Assembly (NCBI GenBank): GCA_035551615.1
Contig: DASZNC010000022.1
Span: 1-64,000, forward strand
DNA: 64,000 nucleotides
Source: JAKCDU01 sp035551615
GTDB lineage: Bacteria > Actinomycetota > Acidimicrobiia > Acidimicrobiales > Palsa-688
Reading direction: 5' to 3'
A model generated the notes under the pieces. It had not been told where the DNA came from and did no database searches. It saw nothing but the letters and a program-made list of their open reading frames with translations. A program made the position numbers and the translations under genes. Positions 43,333 through 53,063 of this stretch are shown in pieces (positions within the stretch are counted from its first letter, which is position 1; each line of letters begins with the position of its first letter).

Positions 43333-43737
43333 TCAGTGCTGCTCGACCGACTCCGTCCAGGCTTGGCCGTCCCAGTAGCGACGTCCGTTCGAGCCGGCCG
43401 GATCGGGATACCAACCGGCCGGCGGATGAGTGGCATCCGGGGCCGACGCCGCTTGCGGAAGGGGCGGTGCCACCGGGTCAGCGGGCGCAGCCGGCCCTCC
43501 GGACCCGGTCCGGGCGATGAGCTCAGCGGCGGTGTCCTTCGGAACCTCCAGCGTGAGGCCGCACTGGATGCATACGGACCGGTACTTCCGGCTGAACGGG
43601 ATCACCGGTATGAAGAACAGGGTGAACCACCGCGTCGTCTTTATGATGCGGTGAGCAGCCACATGGCCATTGCGACAAGCCAACCCGAGTGTGGCCAGAA
43701 TGGCCGACCGGGTCCGAAAACCAAATATGAAAATCAT
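43333..43737 (-). CDS. Zinc-ribbon/DUF2510 protein
   Basis: The 134-residue protein has a short membrane-associated N-terminal part with a split zinc-ribbon-like pair (ACRNGH and VCIQCGL flanking WFTLFFIPVIPFSRKYRSV), a Pro/Ala linker, and a C-terminal DUF2510 domain (PAGWYPDPAGSNGRRYWDGQ), a module almost restricted to Actinobacteria. The first part is the common zinc-ribbon 'FIPV/IPF' family. GGGAGG lies just before the ATG. No specific role is known. Confidence 0.8.
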   Translation of the reverse strand: MIFIFGFRTRSAILATLGLACRNGHVAAHRIIKTTRWFTLFFIPVIPFSRKYRSVCIQCGLTLEVPKDTAAELIARTGSGGPAAPADPVAPPLPQAASAPDATHPPAGWYPDPAGSNGRRYWDGQAWTESVEQH

Positions 43738-43813
43738 CCGCCCTCCCCATTGGTTGAAAGTGATGGTAGTCCGGTGAACCAGGGCTTCGCGGCTCGACGA
43801 AATACCCGTCGCC

Positions 43814-44149
43814 CTAGGGCGTGAGAGGTTCGATCACCATCCAACCGCGACGCTGCAGTTCAGCGGCCAGTTGTTCGGCCGGCAGCCGGGCCAGAAGCTG
43901 GTCCTGAGCGGACTGCCGCCACGCCGGCGGCGCGACCGGATCGGCCCCTCCCTCCGAAACGGCCTGCAGCCGTTCGATGAAGGCATCCGCCTCGGCCCGG
44001 GTGAACCGGCCGGCCGCCTGCCGCTGGGAGAAGCCCATCGGGCCCCGTGCCTCCCGGAAATCGGCGTGACCAGCTTCTGCCAGCAGGGTCTGGAGCTCCT
44101 GTAGCTGTCTCGACGTCGCCGGCGGACCGGCGGGCTGTCCGAACGCCAT
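43814..44149 (-). CDS. Small soluble protein of unknown function
   Basis: The 111-residue protein from the ATG at 44149 is mostly helical with two related-looking segments around QLQELQTLLAEAGHADFREA and QDQLLARLPAEQLAAELQRRG, and a middle ARGPMGFSQRQAAGRFTRAE that resembles the short helical DUF3072-like motif. I do not assign a family with confidence. It is divergent from the FKBP lipoprotein gene, with 135 bp between them. Confidence 0.65.
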   Translation of the reverse strand: MAFGQPAGPPATSRQLQELQTLLAEAGHADFREARGPMGFSQRQAAGRFTRAEADAFIERLQAVSEGGADPVAPPAWRQSAQDQLLARLPAEQLAAELQRRGWMVIEPLTP

Positions 44150-44284
44150 CAGCGGGTCCGACCGACTGGGACGCAGCTCTGGATATACCTCATGGTTGGC
44201 AGTATACGTCACCCTCGTACATATGTTCGATAGGCCGGGGCCCGGTAGGCTCGCACGTTCCCCCGCTACGAACGGAATCTCCCT

Positions 44285-45334
44285 ATGGCTGACCCTCGAC
44301 GCACTCGATGGCACGGCGGACCGGCGGGGCTCGGCCTGCTGGCGGTTGCTCTCATCTCCCTCTCCGCCTGCTCGTCCGGCTCGCACTCCTCCACCGCCGG
44401 GTCCACCACCACCACGACGTCGGCATCCGCTTCCAGCCCGACGACCACTGCGTCCGGCTCGGGGGATACCGCCGTCACCGGGAACCTCGGCATCAAGGTG
44501 ACCGGCGCCTTCAACAGCACGCCCACTCTCACCTTCCCGGGCCACGGTGCGCCGAAGCAGCTGACCGAGCAGACGCTCGTCGCCGGCTCCGGATCTGCCA
44601 TCGCAGCGGGTGACACGGCGATTGTCAACTACGTCGGCGAGATCTGGCCGACCACCACCGGCAGCCAGGCCAAAGTGTTCGACAGCTCGTTCAGCCGCGG
44701 CACGCCGGCCGGCTTCGTGATCGGCACCGGGGCGGTGATCCCCGGATTCGACAAGACGCTGGTCGGTAAGAAGTTGGGCTCCAGGGTCCTGCTGAGCATT
44801 CCGCCGGCCGATGGCTACGGCACCTCGGGCAACTCGCAGGCCGGCATCTCCGGCACCGACACGCTCGTCTTCGTCGTCGACCTGCTGTCCGACTACAAGC
44901 CGAACGCGTCAGCCCCGGGCGTGGTCGACAGCCAGTTGCCGCCGACGGGCTGGCCGAAGATCACCAACCCGCCGGGTCGGGAACCGACCATCACCAGTGT
45001 GACCGGCGTGTCCGCCCCCACCTCGCCGGCTTCGAAGCTGCTCGTCAAAGGCAGCGGCGCGTCGATCGACACCAAGAAGACCCTGGTCCTCCAGCTGGTG
45101 CAGACGGATATCGCCACCGGTAAGCAGACCCAGGCGACGTGGGGCAAGCAGCCCCAGTTGGTGTCCGCCCAGAACGTCCTGGCCATCGCCAGTGCCCTGA
45201 ACGGCCAGAGCATCGGCGCCCGCGCCGTAGTGCTGTTGCCGGCCACGGCCGCCCAACCGGCCAGTGCCACGGCGGCCGCCCAACCGGCCTCCCCCGCCGA
45301 GGTGCTGGTCATCGACGTCGTCGGGCAGTTCTGA
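44285..45334 (+). CDS. FKBP-type peptidyl-prolyl isomerase lipoprotein, two domains
   Basis: The 349-residue protein has a lipoprotein signal (LLAVALISLSAC with Cys at about residue 29), a Ser/Thr linker, a complete FKBP domain (GDTAIVNYVGEIWPTTTGS, VFDSSFSRGTPAGFVIGTGA, VIPGFDKTLVGKKLGSRVLL, PPADGYG), and a second, reduced FKBP-like domain without the central aromatic residues (SKLLVKGSGASIDTKKTLVL to ALNGQSIGARAVVLLPA). It should assist folding of exported proteins outside the membrane. The second domain is probably not catalytic. Confidence 0.92.
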   Translation: MADPRRTRWHGGPAGLGLLAVALISLSACSSGSHSSTAGSTTTTTSASASSPTTTASGSGDTAVTGNLGIKVTGAFNSTPTLTFPGHGAPKQLTEQTLVAGSGSAIAAGDTAIVNYVGEIWPTTTGSQAKVFDSSFSRGTPAGFVIGTGAVIPGFDKTLVGKKLGSRVLLSIPPADGYGTSGNSQAGISGTDTLVFVVDLLSDYKPNASAPGVVDSQLPPTGWPKITNPPGREPTITSVTGVSAPTSPASKLLVKGSGASIDTKKTLVLQLVQTDIATGKQTQATWGKQPQLVSAQNVLAIASALNGQSIGARAVVLLPATAAQPASATAAAQPASPAEVLVIDVVGQF

Positions 45335-45412
45335 CCACGCCGAGCCGGCCCGGGCGGCGACCGCCCGGCTGAACCCGGCCCGGCCGGCATGCGGCTGGTA
45401 TACCGCAGGGCC

Positions 45413-46279
45413 ATGGGCGACAGCTTGCGCATCGAAGACGACGGATCGGTCCGGCACCTGGTGCTGTGCCGGCCTCGAGAGTTCAACACCATCACACCCG
45501 CGCTGCGCGACGAACTCGATGCCGCACTGCGCGACGCGGACCGGTCGGCATCGGTGAAGGTCGTGCTGGTCCGAGCCGAGGGGCCGGCGTTCTGTGCCGG
45601 CTTCGGACTCGACTGGTCGACGATCCCGGCCACGGGAGCGCCTCCCACCGAACGGGCGTGGGACAGCGTGGCCGATGTCCAGATGATCGGCCGGTTCGGC
45701 AACACGTTCGCCAAGCTGCATTCGATCTCGAAGCCGACGGTGGCGGCCGTGAATGGTTGGTGCATCGCCGGCGGCACGGACATGATCCTGAACGCCGACG
45801 TGATCATCGCCTCCGAATCGGCCCGGTTCGGTTACCCACCGGCCCGGGTCTGGGGCGTCCCCGAGGCGCCGTGGTTGTGGGTCGCCCGGCTCGGCCTGGA
45901 GCGGGCCAAGCGCTTCCTGTTCACCGGAGACGAGATCACCGGGGCGGAGGCGGCGGAAATGGGGATGGTGCTGCAGTGCGTCGCCGACGACGACCTGCTG
46001 GCCACGGCGACCGGGCTCAGCCGGCGCATGGCCCTCCTACCGCTCAACCAGCTGCAGATGATGAAGTGGATGCTGAACGACGTGGCCCGGCACCAGTTCC
46101 AGCCGGACACCAGCCGGCTTCTGGGTTTCGTCTTCGACGGTGTGGCCCGTCACACCCAGGAAGGATTGGATTTCGTGGCCCGGGCCCAAGACGTCGGCTG
46201 GCGGGAGGCGGTGAGGGAACGGGACCGGCCGTTCGGCGACTACGGCGAGCGGTCGGACGGTCCGGGGGACCGGAACTGA
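45413..46279 (+). CDS. Enoyl-CoA hydratase/isomerase (crotonase) family protein
   Basis: The 288-residue protein has the crotonase fold: oxyanion-hole strands VKVVLVRAEGPAFCAGFGLD and VAAVNGWCIAGGTDMILNADVII, then FGYPPARVWGVPEAPWLWVA. The second catalytic Glu position of true hydratases is replaced in PEAPWL context, so the precise reaction (hydratase, isomerase or hydrolase) is open. I used the ATG at 45413 with CAGGG before it; an ATG at 45389 would add 8 residues. Its 3' end overlaps the convergent GGDEF-EAL gene by 40 bp. Confidence 0.88.
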   Translation: MGDSLRIEDDGSVRHLVLCRPREFNTITPALRDELDAALRDADRSASVKVVLVRAEGPAFCAGFGLDWSTIPATGAPPTERAWDSVADVQMIGRFGNTFAKLHSISKPTVAAVNGWCIAGGTDMILNADVIIASESARFGYPPARVWGVPEAPWLWVARLGLERAKRFLFTGDEITGAEAAEMGMVLQCVADDDLLATATGLSRRMALLPLNQLQMMKWMLNDVARHQFQPDTSRLLGFVFDGVARHTQEGLDFVARAQDVGWREAVRERDRPFGDYGERSDGPGDRN

Positions 46280-48993
46280 TCGACGAGCCGATCAGCCGGG
46301 ATCGGGCGGGCCAGGTGGAAGCCCTGGGCGTACTCGCACCCGAGCTCCCGGGCCACGGCCAGGCATTCCGCCGTTTCGACCCCCTCCACGACGACATGGA
46401 GCGAATGGGCGTGGGCCAGTTCGGTCATGGCTCCCACGACGCGGGCGGCCGTCGGGTTGGTGGCCAGCTCCCGGGTGAACCGCATGTCGATCTTGATGGC
46501 CACGACCGGTAGCTCGCCGAGCCGGGCGATGGAGGAGTAACCGGTGCCGAAGTCGTCGATGACGATCCGGGCCCCCAGGCGGGTCAGTTGGTCGAGCGCG
46601 ATCCGGGCGGCGTCGACCTGCTGCATCATGGCCGTCTCGGTGACCTCCAGGACCAGGCGGCCGGGATCGAGGCGGTAACGCTCGAGGTAGCCGGCGGCCG
46701 CCGGGGCCAGCGCCGGATCCGCCAGTTGGACGACCGAGAGGTTCACGCCCACGAACAGATCCGGGACCGGCCAGGCGGCCGCGTCGGCGATGGCCCGCTC
46801 CAGAATGTGCTGGCCCAGCGGGACGATCATGCCGCTCTCCTCGGCCTGAGGTACGAAGTGGGCCGGCGACAGTAGACCCCGCACCGGGTGCTGCCACCGC
46901 ACCAGCGCCTCCACGCCCACGCGCTTGCCCGCTCCGATCGCCGTCACCGGTTGGTAGTGCAGCACGAACTCATCGCGTTCGAGGGCCCGTCTCAGCTCTG
47001 ACTCGAGGGTGATGCGGGCCACGGCCCGCGCCCGGAGGGGTGGGTCGAAGAGGACCCGCTGGGCCCGGCCCTTCTCCTTGGCCGCGTACATGGCGGTGTC
47101 GGCGTCCTGGATCAGACCGTAGGCGCCGCCCATCTGGTCTCCGATGGCGACACCGGTGCAACAGGAGAGGAAGAACTCGCCGCCGTCGAGCTCGAACGGC
47201 TCGGCGAAGGCCCGCTGCACGGCGTCGACGGCCGCGTCGATCGTCTCCGGCCGGGTGTCGGCGGCCAGGATGGTGAACTCGTCGCCTCCGAAGCGGGCCA
47301 GGACGTGGCCGTCGTCCAGCTCGGCCTGGAGGCGTCTGGCCACCTCCTGCAGGATGCGGTCGCCCGCCGGATGCCCGAGGCTGTCGTTGATCCACTTGAA
47401 CCCGTCGAGATCGAGGAACATCACGGCGGTGGTTGCGCCCGGCTCGGAGAGGCGGGCCTCGAGGGACCGCAGGAACGACGACCGGTTGGCCAACCCGGTG
47501 AGCGAATCGAACTTGGCCGCCGCCACCAGTGCGGCGTGGCTCTGGCTGCGTTCGATGGCCAGAGCGGCCAGGCTGCCGGCGGTGAGTACGCTGCGCATCT
47601 CCGCCTGGTCGGGCCGGTGCTCGGTGTCGCGGTAGATGGCGAAGGCCCCGATGACCGTCCCGTCCCGATTGTGGAGCGGTTGCGACCACACCGACCGGAG
47701 CTCGAAGGTCCGAGCCACCTCGCCGAAGCTTCTGGTCAGTGGGTCGGTGAGAACATCGTCGACCACCACGGTCTCGTTCCTCGCCACCGCGGCACTGCAG
47801 GCGGACACCCCGTCGGCGATCCTCAGGCCGTCGATCTGCCGGCGGAACTCCTCCGGGAAGGACGGGGCGGCGGCGTGGCGGAGCACGCCCTCACGGCGGT
47901 TGACGAGCAGGACGGTACAACGGGCCCCGGCGTAGCGAGCCTCCACGTCGTGACAGATGGCGCTCAGCGTCTCCACGACCGGTGAATCGGAGGCGATGCG
48001 CTGGAGAATTCTCTGGTGCCCTTCGAGCTCCAGTTGGGCCAGCCGCCGGGCGTCCTCGGCCAGACGGCTCTCCGTGACGTCCTGCATGTAGCCGGCCAAC
48101 CGGCGGACCTGACCATCCTGGCGCTCGGCCACCGCCACCCGGGAATGGACCCAGCGGACCTCACCGTCAGGCCGGAGGATGCGGTGTTCGTACTCGGTTT
48201 GTTCCGGCCCGGCCGGTTCGAGCAGGGCATTGACCGCATCGACCACCACGTCCCAGTCGTCGGGATGGATCCGCTCGAACGCCACCTCGAGCGACGCCGG
48301 GGTCTCGTCGTCGAGGGCGAAGATGCGGCGCATCTCGTCCGACCATTCGAATTCGGACTCACCCACCACCGAGCTCCATGAACCGGCCCGGCCGATCCTC
48401 TCCGCCTCGGCCAGGTGGGCGGCCGTCCGGCGCAGGGCCTGGGCCGCCCGGATCCGATCGAGGAGGTGACCCAGTTGCTGGCCGACATGAGCTAGCAGTT
48501 CGGTCAGCTCCAGCTCCGCCGTAGGTGGGAGCGGACTGAAGAATTCGAGCACGCCCTCGACGCCGGTCGACGACAGGATGGGGAACCCGAACATGCACCG
48601 CAGCCCGACCCCGATCGCCGCTCGATGACGGGTCAGCGCCGGCTCGGCGGCGATGTCGGGGACCCACTCCGGCCGGTGGCTCTCCAGCACGCGGGTGGCC
48701 AGGCTGTCGCTCCCGTCCAGCGTGAGCTGCCGGGTGGCGTCGACGAAAGGCGCATAGCGCACCGGATCCTCGTCATGCCAGATGCCGGTCGGGTCCAGCC
48801 GATCTCCATCGACGACCAGAACGTGGCCGAGCGGCCATCCGGTGGAGGCACAGACGATGTCGAGCGCCCACTGGAATGCGCCGGGCACGTCCTCGGTCAT
48901 CGACACCACCCGCGACGTGGCCATCAAGAGGCGGCTCATGTCCCAACCGGCCGGTCCCGACGCTCGCTCTTCTCCAGCCGTTTCGTCGGCCAA
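46240..48993 (-). CDS. GAF-PAS-GAF-GGDEF-EAL cyclic-di-GMP turnover protein
   Basis: The roughly 917-residue soluble protein has, in order, a GAF domain (about 20-190), a PAS/PAC domain (IFALDDETPASLEVAFERIH to MQDVTESRLAEDAR), a second GAF, GGDEF and EAL. The GGDEF site is intact (VMFLDLDGFKWINDSLGH, LARFGGDEFTIL); the RxxD inhibitory site is absent (DDGH instead). The EAL site is also intact (YQPVTAIG, GVEALVRWQHP, LEVTETAMM, IVIDDFGTGYSS), so both synthesis and hydrolysis of c-di-GMP are possible. I favour the TTG at 48993 with GGGGGA 6 nt before it; an ATG at 49089 would add 32 unlikely residues. Confidence 0.9.
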   Translation of the reverse strand: MADETAGEERASGPAGWDMSRLLMATSRVVSMTEDVPGAFQWALDIVCASTGWPLGHVLVVDGDRLDPTGIWHDEDPVRYAPFVDATRQLTLDGSDSLATRVLESHRPEWVPDIAAEPALTRHRAAIGVGLRCMFGFPILSSTGVEGVLEFFSPLPPTAELELTELLAHVGQQLGHLLDRIRAAQALRRTAAHLAEAERIGRAGSWSSVVGESEFEWSDEMRRIFALDDETPASLEVAFERIHPDDWDVVVDAVNALLEPAGPEQTEYEHRILRPDGEVRWVHSRVAVAERQDGQVRRLAGYMQDVTESRLAEDARRLAQLELEGHQRILQRIASDSPVVETLSAICHDVEARYAGARCTVLLVNRREGVLRHAAAPSFPEEFRRQIDGLRIADGVSACSAAVARNETVVVDDVLTDPLTRSFGEVARTFELRSVWSQPLHNRDGTVIGAFAIYRDTEHRPDQAEMRSVLTAGSLAALAIERSQSHAALVAAAKFDSLTGLANRSSFLRSLEARLSEPGATTAVMFLDLDGFKWINDSLGHPAGDRILQEVARRLQAELDDGHVLARFGGDEFTILAADTRPETIDAAVDAVQRAFAEPFELDGGEFFLSCCTGVAIGDQMGGAYGLIQDADTAMYAAKEKGRAQRVLFDPPLRARAVARITLESELRRALERDEFVLHYQPVTAIGAGKRVGVEALVRWQHPVRGLLSPAHFVPQAEESGMIVPLGQHILERAIADAAAWPVPDLFVGVNLSVVQLADPALAPAAAGYLERYRLDPGRLVLEVTETAMMQQVDAARIALDQLTRLGARIVIDDFGTGYSSIARLGELPVVAIKIDMRFTRELATNPTAARVVGAMTELAHAHSLHVVVEGVETAECLAVARELGCEYAQGFHLARPIPADRLVDQFRSPGPSDRSP

Positions 48994-49173
48994 GTGGGTT
49001 CCCCCAGGCTCTCGCGTCCAACAATGATTCGGTCCGGCCGACCGGTTCCCCTTCCCTCCCGAAGTATGGGACGCACGGCGGCCAGCCACAAGACCCGATG
49101 GGGCTAACCCCCGCCCAAAGACGCCGACTAGCGGTATTCCGTGCGAAGCGCCGCATCTTTACGGTGGACCGTG

Positions 49174-50109
49174 ATGATCACGGCACATGCATTGACGAAG
49201 CGCTACGGTCCGACGACGGCCGTGGACAACCTGACTTTCGAAGTCCCTCCCGGTGTGGTCACCGGGTTCCTGGGACCCAACGGATCGGGCAAATCGACCA
49301 CGATGCGCATGATCATGGGCCTCGACACTCCCGACGGGGGTTCGGCTCTGATCGGCGGCAAGCCCTACAACGAACTGGCCTGGCCACTCCGGGAGGTCGG
49401 TGGCCTGCTCGACGCCAAAGCGTTCCACCCGGCCCGCACCGCGCGTAACCACCTGCGCTGGGTGGCGGTGGCCAACGACATTCCGCTCAAGCGGGTCGAC
49501 GAGGTCCTCGACATGGTCGGGTTGACGTCGGTCGCCGACCGGCGGGCCGGCAAGTTCTCCCTCGGCATGAGCCAGCGCCTCGGCATAGCCGCCACCATGC
49601 TCGGCGACCCCGGCGTGCTGATGTTCGACGAGCCGGTGAACGGCCTCGACCCCGAGGGCATCCGCTGGGTGCGCCACTTCCTGCGCGGCCTGGCCGCCGA
49701 GGGACACACCATCTTCGTGTCCAGCCACCTGATCAGCGAGATGTCGCTGACGGCCGACCGCCTGGTCGTGATCGGCCGGGGACGACTGATCGCCGAGACG
49801 AGCGTGGCCGACTTCGTGGCCCGCAGCGGCGGTGGCGCAGTGAAGCTGGTGTCGCCCGACCTGGCCGCCTTCTCCTCGGCGCTGGCTGCAGCCGGCGCCC
49901 AGGTGAGCGAAGGCGACACTGGTTCCCTGACCGTTGAGGGCATGACCGCCCCCGAGATCGGCGACCTGGCCGCACGCGACGGTCTCCGCGTGCACGAACT
50001 GACCCCCATCACGGCCTCCCTCGAGGATGCCTTCATGGCCCTGACCCAGGACGAGGTGGAGTACCGCCCGACCGCAATGTCCGGCGTCTCCGCCGGCGGC
50101 AAGGAGTAA
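49174..50109 (+). CDS. ABC transporter ATP-binding protein (exporter type)
   Basis: The 311-residue ATPase has Walker A GFLGPNGSGKSTTMRM, signature FSLGMSQRLGIAATML, Walker B VLMFDEPVNGLDPEG and the H-loop VSSHLISEM. The C-terminal extension (about 220-311) is typical of DrrA/bacitracin-type exporters. GGTGGA precedes the start (ATG 49174; GTG 49171 is directly before). It forms an operon with a permease and a two-component system, a common set-up for peptide-antibiotic sensing and detoxification, though no substrate is shown. Confidence 0.93.
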   Translation: MITAHALTKRYGPTTAVDNLTFEVPPGVVTGFLGPNGSGKSTTMRMIMGLDTPDGGSALIGGKPYNELAWPLREVGGLLDAKAFHPARTARNHLRWVAVANDIPLKRVDEVLDMVGLTSVADRRAGKFSLGMSQRLGIAATMLGDPGVLMFDEPVNGLDPEGIRWVRHFLRGLAAEGHTIFVSSHLISEMSLTADRLVVIGRGRLIAETSVADFVARSGGGAVKLVSPDLAAFSSALAAAGAQVSEGDTGSLTVEGMTAPEIGDLAARDGLRVHELTPITASLEDAFMALTQDEVEYRPTAMSGVSAGGKE

Positions 50110-50114
50110 ACGAG

Positions 50115-50921
50115 ATGACGCAGGCCATCCAGACCGCCCCCCTGGGGCACTACCGCGTGAAGCACGTGGTGAAATCCGAAGTAGTCAAGATCCTGACCCT
50201 CCGGTCGACCGCCATCACCCTCGGCGTCACCATCATCATCGGGTTGCTCGTCACCGGGCTGGTCGCCAACGCCTCGCTCAACCACAGCCCCGACTGGTAC
50301 ATCGGTTTCGACCCGACCCAGACGTCGCTGACCGGGCTCATCGTGGCCGCCTTGACCGGCGGCGTATTCGGCGCCCTGCTGATCACCGGCGAGTACGCGA
50401 GCGGGACCATCCGCACCACGCTGGCGGCCACACCGAAACGACCGATCCTGTTGAGCGCGAAGATCGGCGTTACCGCCGTGGCCATGCTGGTGTTCATGGA
50501 GGTGCTGAGCTTCGCCTCGTTCTTCCTGGGCCAGGCCATCCTGTCCGGCGGTGGCGCTCCCACCGCCAACCTGGCCACCTCAGGCGCCCTGCGGGCCGTC
50601 TTGTTGACCGGCCTGTTCATCACCCTGCTGGCCCTCATGTCGTTCGGGTTCGGACTGGCGTTCCGGAGCACGGCCGGCGCCATCGCCTCCTTCGCCGGCG
50701 TCATCTTCGTCCTCCCACTGGTCATACGCGGCATCTCGGAACACCTGGTCCGCTACATGCCGACCGAGATCCTGGTGAACTCGATCATGCAGACCGTCCG
50801 CCAGGGTGACGGCGGTATCGTCCGACCCCTGACCCCGGTCCTAGGGTTGTTGCTGATGGTCATCTACGCGGCGATCGCAGTGGTCGCCGGGATCATGGTG
50901 TTCGTGAAGCGAGACGCTTGA
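50115..50921 (+). CDS. ABC transporter permease (ABC-2 type)
   Basis: The 268-residue protein has six hydrophobic segments, including ITLGVTIIIGLLVTGLVANA, LIVAALTGGVFGALLITGEY and a last span GLLLMVIYAAIAVVAGIMVF. The motif GEYASGTIRTTLAATPKRPI between spans 2 and 3 is typical of ABC-2 permeases of small exporters. It starts 5 bp after the ATPase stop and runs into the kinase gene by 4 bp (TTGA). Confidence 0.92.
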   Translation: MTQAIQTAPLGHYRVKHVVKSEVVKILTLRSTAITLGVTIIIGLLVTGLVANASLNHSPDWYIGFDPTQTSLTGLIVAALTGGVFGALLITGEYASGTIRTTLAATPKRPILLSAKIGVTAVAMLVFMEVLSFASFFLGQAILSGGGAPTANLATSGALRAVLLTGLFITLLALMSFGFGLAFRSTAGAIASFAGVIFVLPLVIRGISEHLVRYMPTEILVNSIMQTVRQGDGGIVRPLTPVLGLLLMVIYAAIAVVAGIMVFVKRDA

Positions 50922-52291
50922 CCGACACCGGCACCAAGGAGGGCTGGGTGCAGATTCGGATCCCCCCCGAACGAGCCGAACAGGCCCGGCAACTGTCCCG
51001 GAAGGTCCTCCGGGAACCGTTCCACGGCCGGTGCTGGGCGGAGCTGGGATACTTCATCTCGAGCTCCGCCCTGGCCGGTCTGGCCGTGTTCTCGGTTTTG
51101 GCCCTTGGCTTCCCCGGCCTGGTCCTCACCGTGGTGTTCGTCGGCGTCCTGCTCCTGTGCGGCGGCCTGCGGGCGGCCCGGGGATTCGGGCGGTGGCAGC
51201 GGGCCCTGGCCAACCGCCTGCTGGCCGAGGACATCTACGAGCCGGCCCCGTTACAGACCCGGCCCGGATTGTTCGGCTGGATACGGGGGACGCTCGGCGA
51301 CCGGGCGGCGTGGCGAGCAGTGGCCTACTTCGTGGCCAAGGTGCCGCTCACCATCTTCGGCGTGTGGTTCGCCCTGAGCGTGTGGATCGAAGCGGTGTTC
51401 TCGATTCTCTCGCCCCTGAACGGCGGCTACGGCGGGGGCCGGTTCGGGCCGTTCGGCCGGCTCCTCGGACCGGACTACAACGGCGGTCCGCCCGGCTTCG
51501 CCACCCACCTGGGTCTGTTCGTGACCGGGGTGGTGCTGTTCTTCCTCGCCCCCTGGACGATGCGCCTGGTCGTCTACGTCGACCGCAACCTGATGGCGCT
51601 CCTCCTCGGTCCGGACGCGGCCACGTCCCGGTTGCGCACCCTGGAGGAGTCCCGGTCGAAGACCCTCGATGCGGCGACCGAGACCCTGCGCCGGATCGAG
51701 CGCAACCTGCACGACGGCACCCAGGCCCAACTGGTCGCACTGGCCATGCGCCTGGGCCAGGCGAAGGAGAAACTCGACGACCTGCCGGGCGGCACCGTGA
51801 ATGACGACATCGCGGCCATCCGGCGCTTGGTCGATGAGGCCCACCGCGGCGCCAAGGAGGCCATCACCGATCTCCGGGACCTGGCCCGGGGCATCCACCC
51901 ACCGGCTCTCGACACCGGATTGGAGAACGCGCTCGCCACCCTGGCCGCCCGCAGCCCGATGCCGACGACCATCTCGGTGTCCATGGACGGCCGGCCGTCG
52001 CCCGCCATCGAAGCCATCAGCTATTTCTGCGCCGCCGAACTCCTGGCCAACGTGGCCCAGCACGCGCAGGCGTCGCGCGCCTCGCTGAGCTGCACGCAGC
52101 ACGGTCCCTGGTTGCGGATCGTGGTCCGAGACGACGGGCGCGGCGGCGCCGGCGTCAACCGGCACGGCTCGACATCGAGCGGGCTGGCCGGGCTGGCCGA
52201 CCGGGTGGCTGCCGTCGACGGCAGCCTGAGCATCGCCAGCCCCCCGAACGGCCCGACCGTCGTCACCGTCGACCTCCCCTTCCGCTCGTGA
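50918..52291 (+). CDS. NarL-system sensor histidine kinase (HisKA_3)
   Basis: The 457-residue kinase has an N-terminal membrane sensor domain with four helices in two pairs (about residues 40-75 and 130-220), the HisKA_3 phospho-acceptor box IERNLHDGTQAQLVALAMRL and an ATPase domain (ELLANVAQHAQASRASL, VRDDGRGGAGVN, SGLAGLADRVAAVDG). The TTG start overlaps the permease stop. The large hydrophobic N-terminus without an obvious ligand domain is common in kinases that sense through their neighbouring ABC transporter. Confidence 0.93.
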   Translation: MTDTGTKEGWVQIRIPPERAEQARQLSRKVLREPFHGRCWAELGYFISSSALAGLAVFSVLALGFPGLVLTVVFVGVLLLCGGLRAARGFGRWQRALANRLLAEDIYEPAPLQTRPGLFGWIRGTLGDRAAWRAVAYFVAKVPLTIFGVWFALSVWIEAVFSILSPLNGGYGGGRFGPFGRLLGPDYNGGPPGFATHLGLFVTGVVLFFLAPWTMRLVVYVDRNLMALLLGPDAATSRLRTLEESRSKTLDAATETLRRIERNLHDGTQAQLVALAMRLGQAKEKLDDLPGGTVNDDIAAIRRLVDEAHRGAKEAITDLRDLARGIHPPALDTGLENALATLAARSPMPTTISVSMDGRPSPAIEAISYFCAAELLANVAQHAQASRASLSCTQHGPWLRIVVRDDGRGGAGVNRHGSTSSGLAGLADRVAAVDGSLSIASPPNGPTVVTVDLPFRS

Positions 52292-52953
52292 CGGCGGGCG
52301 ACGATGCCATCACCGTGGTCATCGCCGAGGATTCGGCCATCCTCCGCGACGGGCTGGTCCAGCTGCTCACCGACCGTGGGTTCGTCGTCACCGCCGCGGT
52401 CAGCGACGCCACCGCATTGGAGCAGGCGGTCGCCGACCGACCCCCGGATGTCGCCGTGGTCGACATCCGGATGCCACCGACGTTCACCGACGAGGGCCTG
52501 CGGGCCGCCATCGACCTGCGCCGGCGCCGGCCCGACGTCGGCATCCTGGTCTTCTCCCAGTACGTCGAGACCCGCTACGCAGCCGAACTCCTGGCCGGCG
52601 GGGCGGCCCGCATCGGCTACCTCCTGAAGGACCGGGTCGCCGACGTCGCCGACTTCGTCGAGGCTCTCGTACGCGTCGCCTCGGGCGGCACCGCCCTCGA
52701 TCCGGAGGTCGTGACGCAGCTGATGGGCGCGTCCCGCCGCACCGACACGCTGGAAGGGTTGAGCGGGCGGGAGCGGGAGGTACTCGCCCGAATGGCCGAA
52801 GGCCGCACCAACTCGGCCATCGCCGCCAGCCTGGTCATATCCGAGGGGGCGGTGGAGAAACACGTGGCCAACATCTTCTCCAAGCTGAACCTGCCGGTGA
52901 CGCCCACCGACCACCGCCGGGTACTGGCCGTCCTCCGCTACCTCGAAGGCTGA
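52288..52953 (+). CDS. NarL/LuxR-type response regulator
   Basis: The 221-residue regulator has a receiver domain (VIAEDSAILRDGLVQLL, phospho-acceptor in VAVVDIRMPPTFTDEG, ILVFSQYVETRY, GYLLKDRVADV) and a LuxR HTH (LSGREREVLARMAEGRTNSA, ISEGAVEKHVANIFSKLNL). Its GTG overlaps the kinase stop (GTGA). It should control the ABC exporter operon and perhaps itself. Confidence 0.94.
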   Translation: MTAGDDAITVVIAEDSAILRDGLVQLLTDRGFVVTAAVSDATALEQAVADRPPDVAVVDIRMPPTFTDEGLRAAIDLRRRRPDVGILVFSQYVETRYAAELLAGGAARIGYLLKDRVADVADFVEALVRVASGGTALDPEVVTQLMGASRRTDTLEGLSGREREVLARMAEGRTNSAIAASLVISEGAVEKHVANIFSKLNLPVTPTDHRRVLAVLRYLEG

Positions 52954-53063
52954 CCGCCGACGCGCCGGTTCGTCCGTTCGTACAGACTCGGATCTTCTGT
53001 CAGTTGCACTGATCTAACGTGCCGCCGGCCCCGAACGGCGGCCTTGGATCAGAGGGGACGACG

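Noticed and set aside
45413..46279. Assigning a specific beta-oxidation enoyl-CoA hydratase
   Set aside because: The second catalytic Glu is not clearly conserved and no other beta-oxidation gene is adjacent, so only the family name is given.
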